Source: a virus. From it: a DNA stretch of 45,312 nt. The notes below the pieces were generated by a model. That model was not told where the DNA came from, searched no databases, and saw only the letters and a program-made list of their open reading frames with translations. This document shows, one piece after another, positions 14,179-21,678 of the stretch. Position numbers and translations under genes: made by a program. The DNA lies in IMG/VR virus record IMGVR_UViG_3300025292_000006, positions 1-45,312 of that record. One strand, 5' to 3'. How positions within the stretch are numbered: position 1 is the stretch's first letter; every line of letters starts with the position of its first letter.

Positions 14179-14550
14179 ATGAACGAGCGTTTGTCCGCCG
14201 CCCAGTACCAGGCCGCGATCGCCAAATCGAAGCGCGGGAACAAGTACAAGGCCCAGCGCACGCTTCTCGACGGCATCTGCTTCGATAGCAAAGCCGAGGC
14301 CGCATACTACGCCAGCCTGAAGCTCCGCCAGCGGGCGGGCGAGGTCGAAGACGTGGAAATGCAGCGCTCCTATGCGCTGACGATCAACGGCGTGCTGGTC
14401 TGCACCTACCGGGCCGATTTCGTCTTTTGGGACGTCGCCATGAAGCGCCGCCGCGTCATCGATGTGAAGGGCATGGTCACGCCCGTATTCCGCATCAAGC
14501 AGAAGCTCATGAAAGCCTGCCACGGCTTGGAAGTCGAGGTGGTCAAGTGA
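14179..14550 (+). CDS. DUF1064 nuclease-like protein
   Basis: A 123-residue protein of the phage DUF1064 family: KYKAQRTLLDGICFDSKAEA, then YRADFVFWD and RVIDVKGMVTPVFRIKQKLM. The E (SKAEA), D (ADFVF) and D-x-K (DVKG) residues match the PD-(D/E)xK nuclease pattern, so it may act as a junction-resolving nuclease in replication or recombination. GGAGG six bases upstream of the ATG. GTGA overlap with the replication gene downstream. Confidence 0.85.
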   Translation: MNERLSAAQYQAAIAKSKRGNKYKAQRTLLDGICFDSKAEAAYYASLKLRQRAGEVEDVEMQRSYALTINGVLVCTYRADFVFWDVAMKRRRVIDVKGMVTPVFRIKQKLMKACHGLEVEVVK

Positions 14551-15218
14551 GCATTGCCGAACTGATCCGAAAGATGGCTGAAGCCGGTGCACCGCCGGAG
14601 GCAATAGCGCTCGCCGTCGAGGCGATCGAGGGCAAAGACGCTGAAATCGAGCGCCGTCGGCAGGTCGAGCGCGACCGCAAACGCCGTCAGCGGGCGGGAC
14701 AGTCACGGGACAAGGACGGGACAGTCACGGGACCGTCCGGGGACAACCCCACCCCTGATAAAGAAAGGTCCCCCACACCCCCTAAAGAAATTAACCCCAC
14801 CCCATCCTCGCTTCGCTCGGAAAACAAACGCGGGACGCGTTTGCCGGCTGGCTGGGCTCTCCCGGCAGCATGGGGCCAGTGGGCTATCGATCAGGGCCAC
14901 TCCGAAGCAACGATCCGTTTCGAGGCCGACAAGTTCCGCGACTTCTGGGTCGGCAAGAGCGGCAAGGACGCCGCCAAGCTCGATTGGGAGGCCACCTGGC
15001 GCAACTGGATGCGGAACGTGGCGAAGCCGCGAGCCCAAGCTCAAGCGCCCCCGCGAGAAACCGAGAATGCCCGCCATCAGCGGGAGTTTCGAGAAGCCAT
15101 CCAGCAGAAACTGAACGGGAATCCAGGCCATGACGAATTTGCCAGCACCGGCCCAGCTTTCGACCTTGAACCGGGAGATTACCACGCTCACCGAGCGACT
15201 GGCACCGGCTCGCGCTGA
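14547..15218 (+). CDS. putative phage replication protein
   Basis: A 223-residue protein started by GTG in a GTGA overlap. The N terminus is helical and very basic (ERRRQVERDRKRRQRAGQSR), the middle is a Thr/Pro-rich linker with TPP and NPTP repeats, and the C-terminal part has the LPAGWALPAAWGQWAIDQGH, EADKFRDFWVGKSGKDA and DWEATWRNWMRN sequence common at the C termini of phage replisome-organiser or DnaT-like proteins. It would bind origin DNA or recruit the host helicase. Identification rests on the C-terminal motif. Confidence 0.65.
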   Translation: MSIAELIRKMAEAGAPPEAIALAVEAIEGKDAEIERRRQVERDRKRRQRAGQSRDKDGTVTGPSGDNPTPDKERSPTPPKEINPTPSSLRSENKRGTRLPAGWALPAAWGQWAIDQGHSEATIRFEADKFRDFWVGKSGKDAAKLDWEATWRNWMRNVAKPRAQAQAPPRETENARHQREFREAIQQKLNGNPGHDEFASTGPAFDLEPGDYHAHRATGTGSR

Positions 15219-15783
15219 TGCCATCGTTCGCAGCCTCGGCGTCATGCAGAGCGCTGGCATGAGCCTGCCCCAGGGTATCGACCCCCAGAAGTTTGACGTG
15301 ATCTACGGTTACGCCCTCGACGGCGTGCCGAGTTGCGGTCTGACGATCGCGACCCAGAAGCTCATTAAGGGCGACTACGCCGGCAACCCGGATATCTTGC
15401 TCGGCATGATCCCGAAGCCGCCGATCCTCGCCGCGCTGGCGAAGCAGGAGGCGAGGGCGGCCCGCGAGGATCTGGCCCGCAAGCGCGAGATCGCCTCGGC
15501 GATGAAGGGCGTCGCTCCGGAGGTCGACCGCTCGCCGGAGGTGATGGCCCGCGTTCGCGCCCGGCTGGCCCAGTTCCGCCAGGACCACGAGGAGGCCAAG
15601 GCCAAAGAACGGGGCATCGTCGTTCACGAGCCAATGTCGCCAGAGAAGGCCGAATACTGGGCCAAGATCAAAGAACTGCCCGACTGGTGGGAAGTTGGCG
15701 CCGAGCAGATGGCCTTCCGCCGCAAGATCGAAGCCGAGGTCTCCGAGGCACGGACCGACGACGAGGCCAGCCATGCAGCATAA
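15130..15783 (+). CDS. conserved phage protein, replication module
   Basis: A 217-residue protein that begins 89 bases inside the replication gene in another frame (MTNLPAPAQLSTLNREITTL). The first 95 residues resemble a compact helical domain (FDVIYGYALDGVPSCGLTIA); the second half is a charged coiled-coil helix and a Trp-containing tail. I do not recognise a family. Position suggests a replication accessory role, perhaps helicase-loader related. Confidence 0.72.
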   Translation: MTNLPAPAQLSTLNREITTLTERLAPARADAIVRSLGVMQSAGMSLPQGIDPQKFDVIYGYALDGVPSCGLTIATQKLIKGDYAGNPDILLGMIPKPPILAALAKQEARAAREDLARKREIASAMKGVAPEVDRSPEVMARVRARLAQFRQDHEEAKAKERGIVVHEPMSPEKAEYWAKIKELPDWWEVGAEQMAFRRKIEAEVSEARTDDEASHAA

Positions 15784-16003
15784 GCCTCGCCCCCGACCAG
15801 ACGCAGGTTGCCCGCTTGCCGCCCGAGAACTCGAAACGGTCAAATGGCTATCACTCGGCAAAACGGCGGAAGAGGCGGCCACGATCATGGGAATCAGCAT
15901 CCACACAGTCAATCGCAACATCATCAACGCCATGAGCAAAGCAGGCGCTTCTAAGGCCACCGGCCTTGTCGGCCTGGCTCTTCGCTCCGGCTGGATCGAA
16001 TAG
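15773..16003 (+). CDS. LuxR/GerE-type HTH regulator
   Basis: A 76-residue protein that is essentially just a LuxR C-terminal DNA-binding domain: LAARELETVKWLSLGKTAEE then AATIMGISIHTVNRNIINAM, with the conserved ExExxWLxxGKTxxEIA-like spacing. No response-regulator or ligand domain. It overlaps the previous gene by 11 bases and is followed by the NusG-like gene, so it probably takes part in the switch from early to late genes. Confidence 0.85.
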   Translation: MQHKPRPRPDAGCPLAARELETVKWLSLGKTAEEAATIMGISIHTVNRNIINAMSKAGASKATGLVGLALRSGWIE

Positions 16004-16014
16004 GAGAACCCCCA

Positions 16015-16605
16015 ATGAGCTGGTACGCAATCAAGACCCGACCCGGAACCCAGCGTCCTGCAACGCCGCGGATAGGCGAGACCGAGGACCGCAAGGGCGA
16101 GTTCATCATCGAGCGAAACCTCCGCGACGCCGACATCGAAATCTACATGCCGTCGTTCCGGAAGGACATCAAACACCACCGAACCAAGGAACTGATCGAG
16201 CGCCGCTTCGCCATGATCGTCGGCTACTCGTTCGTCTACCTGCCGACGCGAGACTTCTACCGGCTATCGCGCGTTGACGGTGTGACGGCGATCCTCGGCG
16301 TTGCCGGCTACCCGCTGCGTATCTCAGACTTCGAGGTCGCGAGCATTCGCCAAGCCGAAGACATGGCTGGATCGGCCCTACAGCGCGAGCGTGACGCCCG
16401 GAAGAAGCGTAGCCGCAAGCAACTGCAGCAGGAGTTCCCGAAGGATGCAGCCGTCCGAATCGCGCCCGAACACCGCCTGGTTGGCGGCATGCTGGCAACC
16501 GTCCTCGACGTCACCGGCCGCAACACGATCAAAGCTGTGGTCGAATACCTCGGCGGTCTCGTCCACGTCGATCTTCCGCTTGAACTGATCGATAAAGTCG
16601 CTTAA
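16015..16605 (+). CDS. NusG/RfaH-like transcription antitermination protein
   Basis: A 196-residue NusG paralogue. The N terminus MSWYAIKTRPGTQR and the central RFAMIVGYSFVYLPTRDFYR with VDGVTAILGVAGYP match the NGN domain that contacts RNA polymerase. A basic linker follows (about 120-145), then a KOW domain (VGGMLATVLDVTGRNTIKAV to LGGLVHVDLPLELI). It is the last early gene before a region of divergent small genes and the long late operon. Known relatives such as RfaH make polymerase read through terminators, so it is the best candidate for the late antiterminator. Confidence 0.85.
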   Translation: MSWYAIKTRPGTQRPATPRIGETEDRKGEFIIERNLRDADIEIYMPSFRKDIKHHRTKELIERRFAMIVGYSFVYLPTRDFYRLSRVDGVTAILGVAGYPLRISDFEVASIRQAEDMAGSALQRERDARKKRSRKQLQQEFPKDAAVRIAPEHRLVGGMLATVLDVTGRNTIKAVVEYLGGLVHVDLPLELIDKVA

Positions 16606-16798
16606 TGTCGCTGCAATCATTGGTGATTTGCAGGCTGTTCTGATCGCGGACCTCGATTAGAGGGAACACTCGCCGGGCCTTAGGGAGGATGTCACCGCCT
16701 CCCGCCTTTGACGAATATTGCCGAAATTCTGAGATCCAGCGCCACGCCAATGGCGACCTTTACCTCCCGCCGGAGAGGCGGATGAATCCGGCAACAGA
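16606..16798. other. intergenic stretch after antiterminator gene
   Basis: No strong gene is seen. A 37-residue frame at 16689-16802 (MSPPPAFDEYCRNSEIQRHA then NGDLYLPPERRMNPATD) has coding-like composition, but the GGGAGG abuts its ATG directly. It may be a remnant or a small gene. No clear terminator or late promoter is visible. Confidence 0.35.
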
Positions 16799-17089
16799 TT
16801 AGACGCGGCGCGATCTCCCTTTGTAAAGCAGGAACAGAAACAAGGCGCCCAGTACGGTGATAAACAGGGCGGCGCCGCCGCCGATAAGTATGAGCAAGTA
16901 AAATTCGAAGACATCGTCCTTGGCAGACGCTATTACCCCACCCCATTTGTTGCGGATTTCACCAGCTATCGTTGCTTCAAGCACACCGTAGAGAGTCGCA
17001 GGGCCAAATGCCGCGAGGCCTATCGCCGCTGCTATCTTTCTTAGGCGGGGGAACCGTTCTACTTCCGTCGACTTTCCTGTCTCGCTCAT
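16799..17089 (-). CDS. two-helix membrane protein
   Basis: A 96-residue protein from the ATG at 17089. Two transmembrane helices: IAAAIGLAAFGPATLYGVLE (about 20-39) and YLLILIGGGAALFITVLGAL (about 64-83), the latter ending LFLLYKGRSRR, a positive cytoplasmic tail. Oriented against the early operon, so likely an accessory (moron) gene, for example superinfection exclusion; nothing proves this. The start has no strong ribosome-binding site. Confidence 0.6.
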   Translation of the reverse strand: MSETGKSTEVERFPRLRKIAAAIGLAAFGPATLYGVLEATIAGEIRNKWGGVIASAKDDVFEFYLLILIGGGAALFITVLGALFLFLLYKGRSRRV

Positions 17090-17183
17090 GACCACTTAAC
17101 TTTGGTTGACGATAAATCACTATCACGGGGACGCTAGGGCGCGGTTAAGGTTGGCAAGCGCGACCACCCAAGGACCGCAGTCT

Positions 17184-17276
17184 ATGCGCAGGATGGTCGC
17201 CTTCATCCCCGGGGTATTGGTCGTCGCGACTTTCACCCCTGCCGCCTTGTTTGAACTGTTGACACCGCTCAATTAA
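17184..17276 (+). CDS. 30-residue hydrophobic peptide
   Basis: A short frame encoding MRRMVAFIPGVLVVATFTPA then ALFELLTPLN, with AGGA ten bases before the ATG. One transmembrane helix with two positive residues at the N terminus. It precedes another membrane protein by about 30 bases. Small size makes it uncertain. Confidence 0.4.
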   Translation: MRRMVAFIPGVLVVATFTPAALFELLTPLN

Positions 17277-17309
17277 AGCATGCAGGTAGACGTATATGCA
17301 GGGGTCGCG

Positions 17310-17522
17310 ATGGCGGACGAGAAGCCAACAAATAGTGGCCGGCCAGTATCGGCGCTTAAGGTCGTGTGGTCGGTATCGATCGTCCTGGCGGCGACTGCTA
17401 TCGGCGCCCACTATGGTTGGGATAACCACGGGTTCGTCGGAGCGTTAGCGTTAGGTTTCGTGGGCTTCGTAGGCGGCTGTTTCCTCAGTTCACCGTCGCT
17501 CCTGTTGCAATTGCTATCATAA
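17310..17522 (+). CDS. small two-helix membrane protein
   Basis: A 70-residue protein (MADEKPTNSGRPVSALKVVW...). Two hydrophobic helices: VVWSVSIVLAATAIGAHYGW and FVGALALGFVGFVGGCFLSS. AGGGG seven bases before the ATG at 17310 favours this start over 17280. The layout resembles small class II holins, but its distance from the endolysin (27 kb) argues against a lysis role. Function open. Confidence 0.6.
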   Translation: MADEKPTNSGRPVSALKVVWSVSIVLAATAIGAHYGWDNHGFVGALALGFVGFVGGCFLSSPSLLLQLLS

Positions 17523-17565
17523 ACATCATGTCGGAGTAGAGCAGCCCGGTAGCTCGCCAGTGTCT

Positions 17566-17802
17566 TTAGGCGGAGGTCGAGGGTGTCAGCAATTGTTTGC
17601 CCCGTTCGATCAACGCTTCAATGGCCTCAAGCGGAATGTCTCGTTCGTAGGCACTAAACGTCAGCGCTCCCGTTGCGTCTGTGTAGAAGACCTCAGCAAC
17701 GGTTGTTTGGGCATCGACATCCAACAATTCCAGGTACATTCCATCTCGATGAATGTCGCTGCCTCGGATAAATTGGAAGCGTCGGGTGTTTACCTCGGTC
17801 AT
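17566..17802 (-). CDS. small conserved protein
   Basis: A 78-residue protein from the ATG at 17802 (MTEVNTRRFQFIRGSDIHRD...). Beta strands with DIHRDGMYLELLDVDAQTTV and AEVFYTDATGALTFSAYERD, then a C-terminal helix. Short rhizobial proteins with the same IHRDGMYLE and EVFY-D motifs are common. Function unknown. The longer frame to 17961 has no better start. Confidence 0.65.
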   Translation of the reverse strand: MTEVNTRRFQFIRGSDIHRDGMYLELLDVDAQTTVAEVFYTDATGALTFSAYERDIPLEAIEALIERGKQLLTPSTSA

Positions 17803-17917
17803 TAGCAAAATGAGCCCCTGTGACCCTGATTCGCATGCCTGAATAGGGAGCCGGACCTCTGGCCCGGTTCCCCGATGCTTCTCTCTGTATCCTCGGATGA
17901 GAGTAGAGAAAGGGGCG

Positions 17918-18136
17918 TCAGTTTCCGATCGGAGACCCAGCGCACATGCGGCCAAGTGCAAATTCTCTGGAGGCCGCCGCCCTCTCGGTGATGGTGTTGC
18001 CAGCCCTGGTTTCCATGCTCGCGCTCAGGGTCGACAAGCAACTCTCGAAGTCGTTGTCCCGTAACAAAACAGCAAAGCTCAGCATCATGAAGCCGAGCAC
18101 TATCGAAATCGGGATTGCCATGTCGCGCAATCTCAT
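17918..18136 (-). CDS. small membrane-anchored protein
   Basis: A short protein beginning MRLRDMAIPISIVLGFMMLS: one N-terminal transmembrane helix, then a soluble tail with Cys and Arg. GGGGAGG lies directly before this ATG; the internal ATG at 18121 is 15 bases from it. Neither spacing is ideal, so the start is uncertain. Same strand as 17566-17802. Confidence 0.5.
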   Translation of the reverse strand: MRLRDMAIPISIVLGFMMLSFAVLLRDNDFESCLSTLSASMETRAGNTITERAAASREFALGRMCAGSPIGN

Positions 18137-18154
18137 CCTCCCCAAGGTTCCCCT

Positions 18155-18379
18155 ATGCCCGTCCTAAAGAACGCGCGCCACGAGAAGTTCGCGCAGGCGT
18201 TGTCCAAAGGCAAGACAGCAGATGACGCACATGCGGAGGCAGGGTTCAAACCTGACCGGGGTAATGCTTCGCGCTTACATCAGAAAGACAACATCAGACA
18301 GCGCGTCACATGGCCACGCGACAGTCGCGAATTTCGTGGTTGGTCGCACGTTATCGAAGCGTGTCGACAAGTTCTTTGA
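18155..18379 (+). CDS. truncated terminase-small-subunit-like protein
   Basis: The first 50 residues (MPVLKNARHEKFAQALSKGK, TADDAHAEAGFKPDRGNASR, QKDNIRQRV) look like the N-terminal HTH domain of phage terminase small subunits. After RQRV the frame runs into sequence overlapping the 3' end of the protease gene and stops at 18379 with no oligomerisation or portal-binding part. A separate, complete small-subunit candidate lies at 19828-20292, so this is probably a remnant left by insertion of the protease gene. Confidence 0.65.
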   Translation: MPVLKNARHEKFAQALSKGKTADDAHAEAGFKPDRGNASRLHQKDNIRQRVTWPRDSREFRGWSHVIEACRQVL

Positions 18380-19094
18380 TGGCAGACCGCTTCCACACGA
18401 AGCCGAGATCTGATTGCTCGTTGATCCGTCCACTGTATATCCCTAGGAATTCGACAGCTTCACCACCCATGTTGATGTTCCCGTTCTTGTAGTGGATCAT
18501 GCCGCGACGCGCAGCAATAACGGGAGAACCGGACTGGCCGGGTCTTGTACGGCTGTCGATTAGAAAGATGGGCTTCGCATCGTAGTCGATGTCCAACTCT
18601 GAAGCGACGAACCCGGTAACCCACATGCCGAATAACCCGCCGGCGGCCTGCCCAAATGGAAATCCGATAATGCTGAGTGGGTCGGACGCCCGGATTAACA
18701 GGCCATTTTGCGGCGCCGTTAAATCGTATGGGTAGACTGTCGCGACATCAGGAACATCGATAGGAAGCGCGACAAAGTCGGCTGCGGCCCCAAGAACTGG
18801 ATGTTCCACCCACAGCGGGACATCATTGTTGTCATACAGTGGATAATCGATCGACCCCCAATTCCCGAGACCGGTAGCAGCATTGTGCCAGACGCGTATT
18901 TTGTTTGGGACGCCGCCGTGAGGCGATAGTGGTTGATTGTTGTCCTGCCTCCGGCCGGTGACATTGTGCCTGTTGGTGATCAGAGCGTTGCCGCGCACCG
19001 CACTGACAACGAACGCCGTCCCCGTGCTCAACCGGGTCTGGTCGAAGTACATCTCGATAAACAGAGACTGCACTGACTGTTGCTCAATCGGCAT
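18351..19094 (-). CDS. trypsin-like serine protease, accessory gene
   Basis: A 247-residue protein of the S1/trypsin-2 fold. The catalytic triad is visible: His43 in ITNRHNVTG, Asp106 in AAADFVALP and Ser188 in RPGQSGSPVI. No signal peptide, so it should act in the cytoplasm. The start at 19094 has GGAGG five bases upstream; the TTG before it is rejected. It lies on minus between a terminase fragment and the late operon. Protease genes of this type occur as single-gene accessory elements, and stand-alone trypsin-like domains are found in several bacterial defence systems, so a protective role is possible but not shown. Confidence 0.85.
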   Translation of the reverse strand: MPIEQQSVQSLFIEMYFDQTRLSTGTAFVVSAVRGNALITNRHNVTGRRQDNNQPLSPHGGVPNKIRVWHNAATGLGNWGSIDYPLYDNNDVPLWVEHPVLGAAADFVALPIDVPDVATVYPYDLTAPQNGLLIRASDPLSIIGFPFGQAAGGLFGMWVTGFVASELDIDYDAKPIFLIDSRTRPGQSGSPVIAARRGMIHYKNGNINMGGEAVEFLGIYSGRINEQSDLGFVWKRSAIKELVDTLR

Positions 19095-19182
19095 GCTTAC
19101 CTCCAAACGCGGAACGCCACTGATCCTTCACCGGGGGTGAAGAAGTTCGCGTGTGTGTTGTGTAAAGGCAAGTGGTGAATTG

Positions 19183-19803
19183 ATGCGCCCACAACCGCCA
19201 TCAGAGATTTTCGAGGATTTCAGCGGATGCGCCTTCGTGGCCGCTCCTGAACTCGAAGCCTGGGCCCGCGATACCTTCATCGATCCGGACAGCGATATGT
19301 TCAACCCGGATCACGCCCATCTCATCCCGGCGTCGATCGGCATGCTGTGGACCACAGTGAGCAACACAAAGAAGGGCCGCACCGTCATCGGTCAAGCCGA
19401 GATGGGTCAGCCTGCGGGCATGATGGGCAAGTGGGCCCGGGCAAGAGCAGAGGCGCAGGTCCTCGGTTGGTTCGGCTCCGTCCCAGATTTCATCATCACG
19501 ATCGATGCCAACTTCTGGGTATCGGCCAGTGATGCACAAGCCTGTGCTCTGATCGAGCATGAGCTTTCACACTGCGCCCAGGAGCTTGACGACTTCGGCG
19601 CCCCGAAGTTCCGAAAGAGCACAGGGCTACCGGTCTACACGATGCGCTCCCATGATGTGGAAGCCTTCATCGGCGTGGCTGCTCGGTACGGTGCAGTAGA
19701 GGCGGGCGTAAAGGAATTGGTCGAGGCGCTGTCAAAGCCGCCGTTGATGACCGCAGACCTAATCGGCTGTGCATGCGGGACCTGCCAGGCTCGCGCCGCC
19801 TGA
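19183..19803 (+). CDS. putative phage metallopeptidase
   Basis: A 206-residue protein. The motif IEHELSHCAQ (about 125-134) is an HExxH zinc-protease site, and the surroundings match the putative phage metallopeptidase family found just before terminase genes. A C-terminal CACGTCQ is also seen. Start at 19183 (MRPQPPSEIFEDFSGCAFVA) chosen because the upstream 10 codons run into the degenerate repeat at 19140-19172. First gene of the late operon; role unknown. Confidence 0.8.
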   Translation: MRPQPPSEIFEDFSGCAFVAAPELEAWARDTFIDPDSDMFNPDHAHLIPASIGMLWTTVSNTKKGRTVIGQAEMGQPAGMMGKWARARAEAQVLGWFGSVPDFIITIDANFWVSASDAQACALIEHELSHCAQELDDFGAPKFRKSTGLPVYTMRSHDVEAFIGVAARYGAVEAGVKELVEALSKPPLMTADLIGCACGTCQARAA

Positions 19804-19827
19804 TCCTGATGGTGTCCTGATAAAGCT

Positions 19828-20292
19828 ATGGCCGAGCGAAAACTCACACATGAGCAGCAGACCTTTGTCGTCCAGTCGCTGGCTTGCTTCGATAGCCCGT
19901 CGGTTGTCGCCGCTGCACTCAAGAAGGATTACGCGGTCACGCTGACGCCTCAGGCGATCGAAGCCTATGACCCGAACAAGAAGGCCGGTGCGCGCCTCGC
20001 CGCGAAATGGAAAATGCTCTTCGAGGAGACCCGCAAGACCTTCCTTGAGGACACCGCCTCGATCGCGATCAGCCATCGCGCCGTTCGTCTCCGCGCTCTC
20101 CAGCGCATGGCAGACAAGGCAGAGACCCAGGGCAACATGGTGCTTGCATCGTCGTTGCTGAAGCAGGCGGCGGAAGAGGTCGGCGGCGCCTATACGAACC
20201 GACGCGAGATCACGGGCAAGGACGGCAAGGATCTTCCGGCGCCGGTCTCTCCGGTGACGATCTTCCAGTTGCCCGATAATGGCAGGGGTTGA
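19828..20292 (+). CDS. terminase small subunit, DUF2280-type
   Basis: A 154-residue protein of the DUF2280 family, which precedes terminase large subunits in many phages and is regarded as the small subunit that recognises phage DNA. Visible: N-terminal HTH-like part (LTHEQQTFVVQSLACFDSPS, PQAIEAYDP), then helices with RAVRLRALQRMADKAETQGN and a C-terminal tail. It overlaps the large subunit gene by 14 bases. Confidence 0.82.
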   Translation: MAERKLTHEQQTFVVQSLACFDSPSVVAAALKKDYAVTLTPQAIEAYDPNKKAGARLAAKWKMLFEETRKTFLEDTASIAISHRAVRLRALQRMADKAETQGNMVLASSLLKQAAEEVGGAYTNRREITGKDGKDLPAPVSPVTIFQLPDNGRG

Positions 20293-21670
20293 GCAAGGGC
20301 AGGGCGCCCAGACAATCATCCGGCCGCAGGCTGGCCCGCAGACACAGTTCCTTGGTTCGCCAGCTGACATCGCCATCTACGGCGGGTCGGCAGGTGGCGG
20401 CAAGACGTGGGCGCTCCTCATGGAGCCGCTGCGCCACGTTGCCAATCCTCAGTTCGGCGCCGTGTTCTTTCGGCGCACGCTGGTGCAGGTCAGAAACGAG
20501 GGTGGCCTTTGGGACGAGAGCGAGAAGCTCTATCCCAGCCTGAACGCAAGGCCGAAGGTGGCGCCGGATCTATCGTGGACGTTCCCGTCGGGGGCGTCAG
20601 TCAGCTTCGCCCACCTCGAGCACGACAAGACGGTATCGAACTGGCAGGGTTCGCAGATCCCGCTGATCTGCTTCGACGAGCTCACGCACTTCAGTGCAAA
20701 GCAGTTCTGGTACCTGTTGTCACGTAACCGATCGATGTGCGGCGTCCGGCCGTATGTCAGGGCAACCTGCAACCCGGATGCGGATAGTTGGGTTGCCGAG
20801 TTCATTTCGTGGTGGATCGACCAGGATACCGGTCTCCCGATACCAGAGCGGGCCGGCAAGCTTCGTTGGTTCGTCCGCATCGGTGACGCGGTCATCTGGG
20901 CCGATGATCCGGAAAAGCTCGCCGAATACAAGAACCCGGTCGACGGCACGCCGATCCCGCCGAAGTCGGTGACGTTCGTCCCGGCGAAGCTGACTGACAA
21001 CGCCGCGCTGATGGCAGCCGATCCCGGCTACCTCGCCAACCTGATGGCCCTGCCGACTGTTGAGCGCGAGCGCCTCCTCGGCGGCAACTGGAAGATCAGG
21101 CCGGCCGCCGGGCTGTTGTTCCAGCGTGGCTGGTGTGAGGTCGTCGATGTGATCCCGGCCGGCGTCGTCAAATGGATGCGCGGTTGGGACATGGCGGCCA
21201 CGCCGAAGGCAGAAGGCACCGACCCAGATGCCACCGCCGGCACCAAGATCGGCAAGTTGTCCGACGGCCGCTACATCGTGGCGCATCACTGCAACGACTT
21301 CTTGTCACCGTCAGGCGTCGAGCGGCTCATCAGAAACACGGCGGAAGCCGATGGCAAGGACGTGCACATATCGCTGCCGCAGGATCCGGGCCAGGCGGGC
21401 AAGTCGCAGGTCACCAACCTGACGAAGCTGCTTGCCGGCTTCACGGTACGGGCCACGCCCGAATCCGGTGACAAGGTGACACGGTTCAGCCCGTTCTCCG
21501 CTCAGGCGGAAGCAGGCAACGTCCTCGTCCTTCGGGCCCCTTGGAATGCAGCATGGTTTTCGTCGCTCGAAGGCTTTCCTGAGGCGACGCACGATGACGA
21601 CGCCGACAGCACGAGCCGGGCATTCAACGCGCTTCTCAGCGCAAGCACGTACACGCTGGCGAACGTTTAG
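20279..21670 (+). CDS. terL: terminase large subunit
   Basis: A 463-residue ATPase/nuclease that packages phage DNA. Walker A GGSAGGGKT (35-43) and Walker B LICFDELTHF (Asp132, Glu133 catalytic) are clear, followed by the coupling motif ATCNP (161-165). The C-terminal nuclease domain has Asp303 in GWDMAATP and Asp368 in LPQDPGQAG, the metal ligands. Length and motif order are normal. It lies between the small subunit and the portal. Confidence 0.93.
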   Translation: MAGVEQGQGAQTIIRPQAGPQTQFLGSPADIAIYGGSAGGGKTWALLMEPLRHVANPQFGAVFFRRTLVQVRNEGGLWDESEKLYPSLNARPKVAPDLSWTFPSGASVSFAHLEHDKTVSNWQGSQIPLICFDELTHFSAKQFWYLLSRNRSMCGVRPYVRATCNPDADSWVAEFISWWIDQDTGLPIPERAGKLRWFVRIGDAVIWADDPEKLAEYKNPVDGTPIPPKSVTFVPAKLTDNAALMAADPGYLANLMALPTVERERLLGGNWKIRPAAGLLFQRGWCEVVDVIPAGVVKWMRGWDMAATPKAEGTDPDATAGTKIGKLSDGRYIVAHHCNDFLSPSGVERLIRNTAEADGKDVHISLPQDPGQAGKSQVTNLTKLLAGFTVRATPESGDKVTRFSPFSAQAEAGNVLVLRAPWNAAWFSSLEGFPEATHDDDADSTSRAFNALLSASTYTLANV

Positions 21671-21678
21671 GAGCGGAC

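Noticed and set aside
14884-16179. Long minus-strand frame (431 codons)
   Set aside because: Antisense to the replication, LuxR-type and NusG-like genes; composition is that of a shadow frame.
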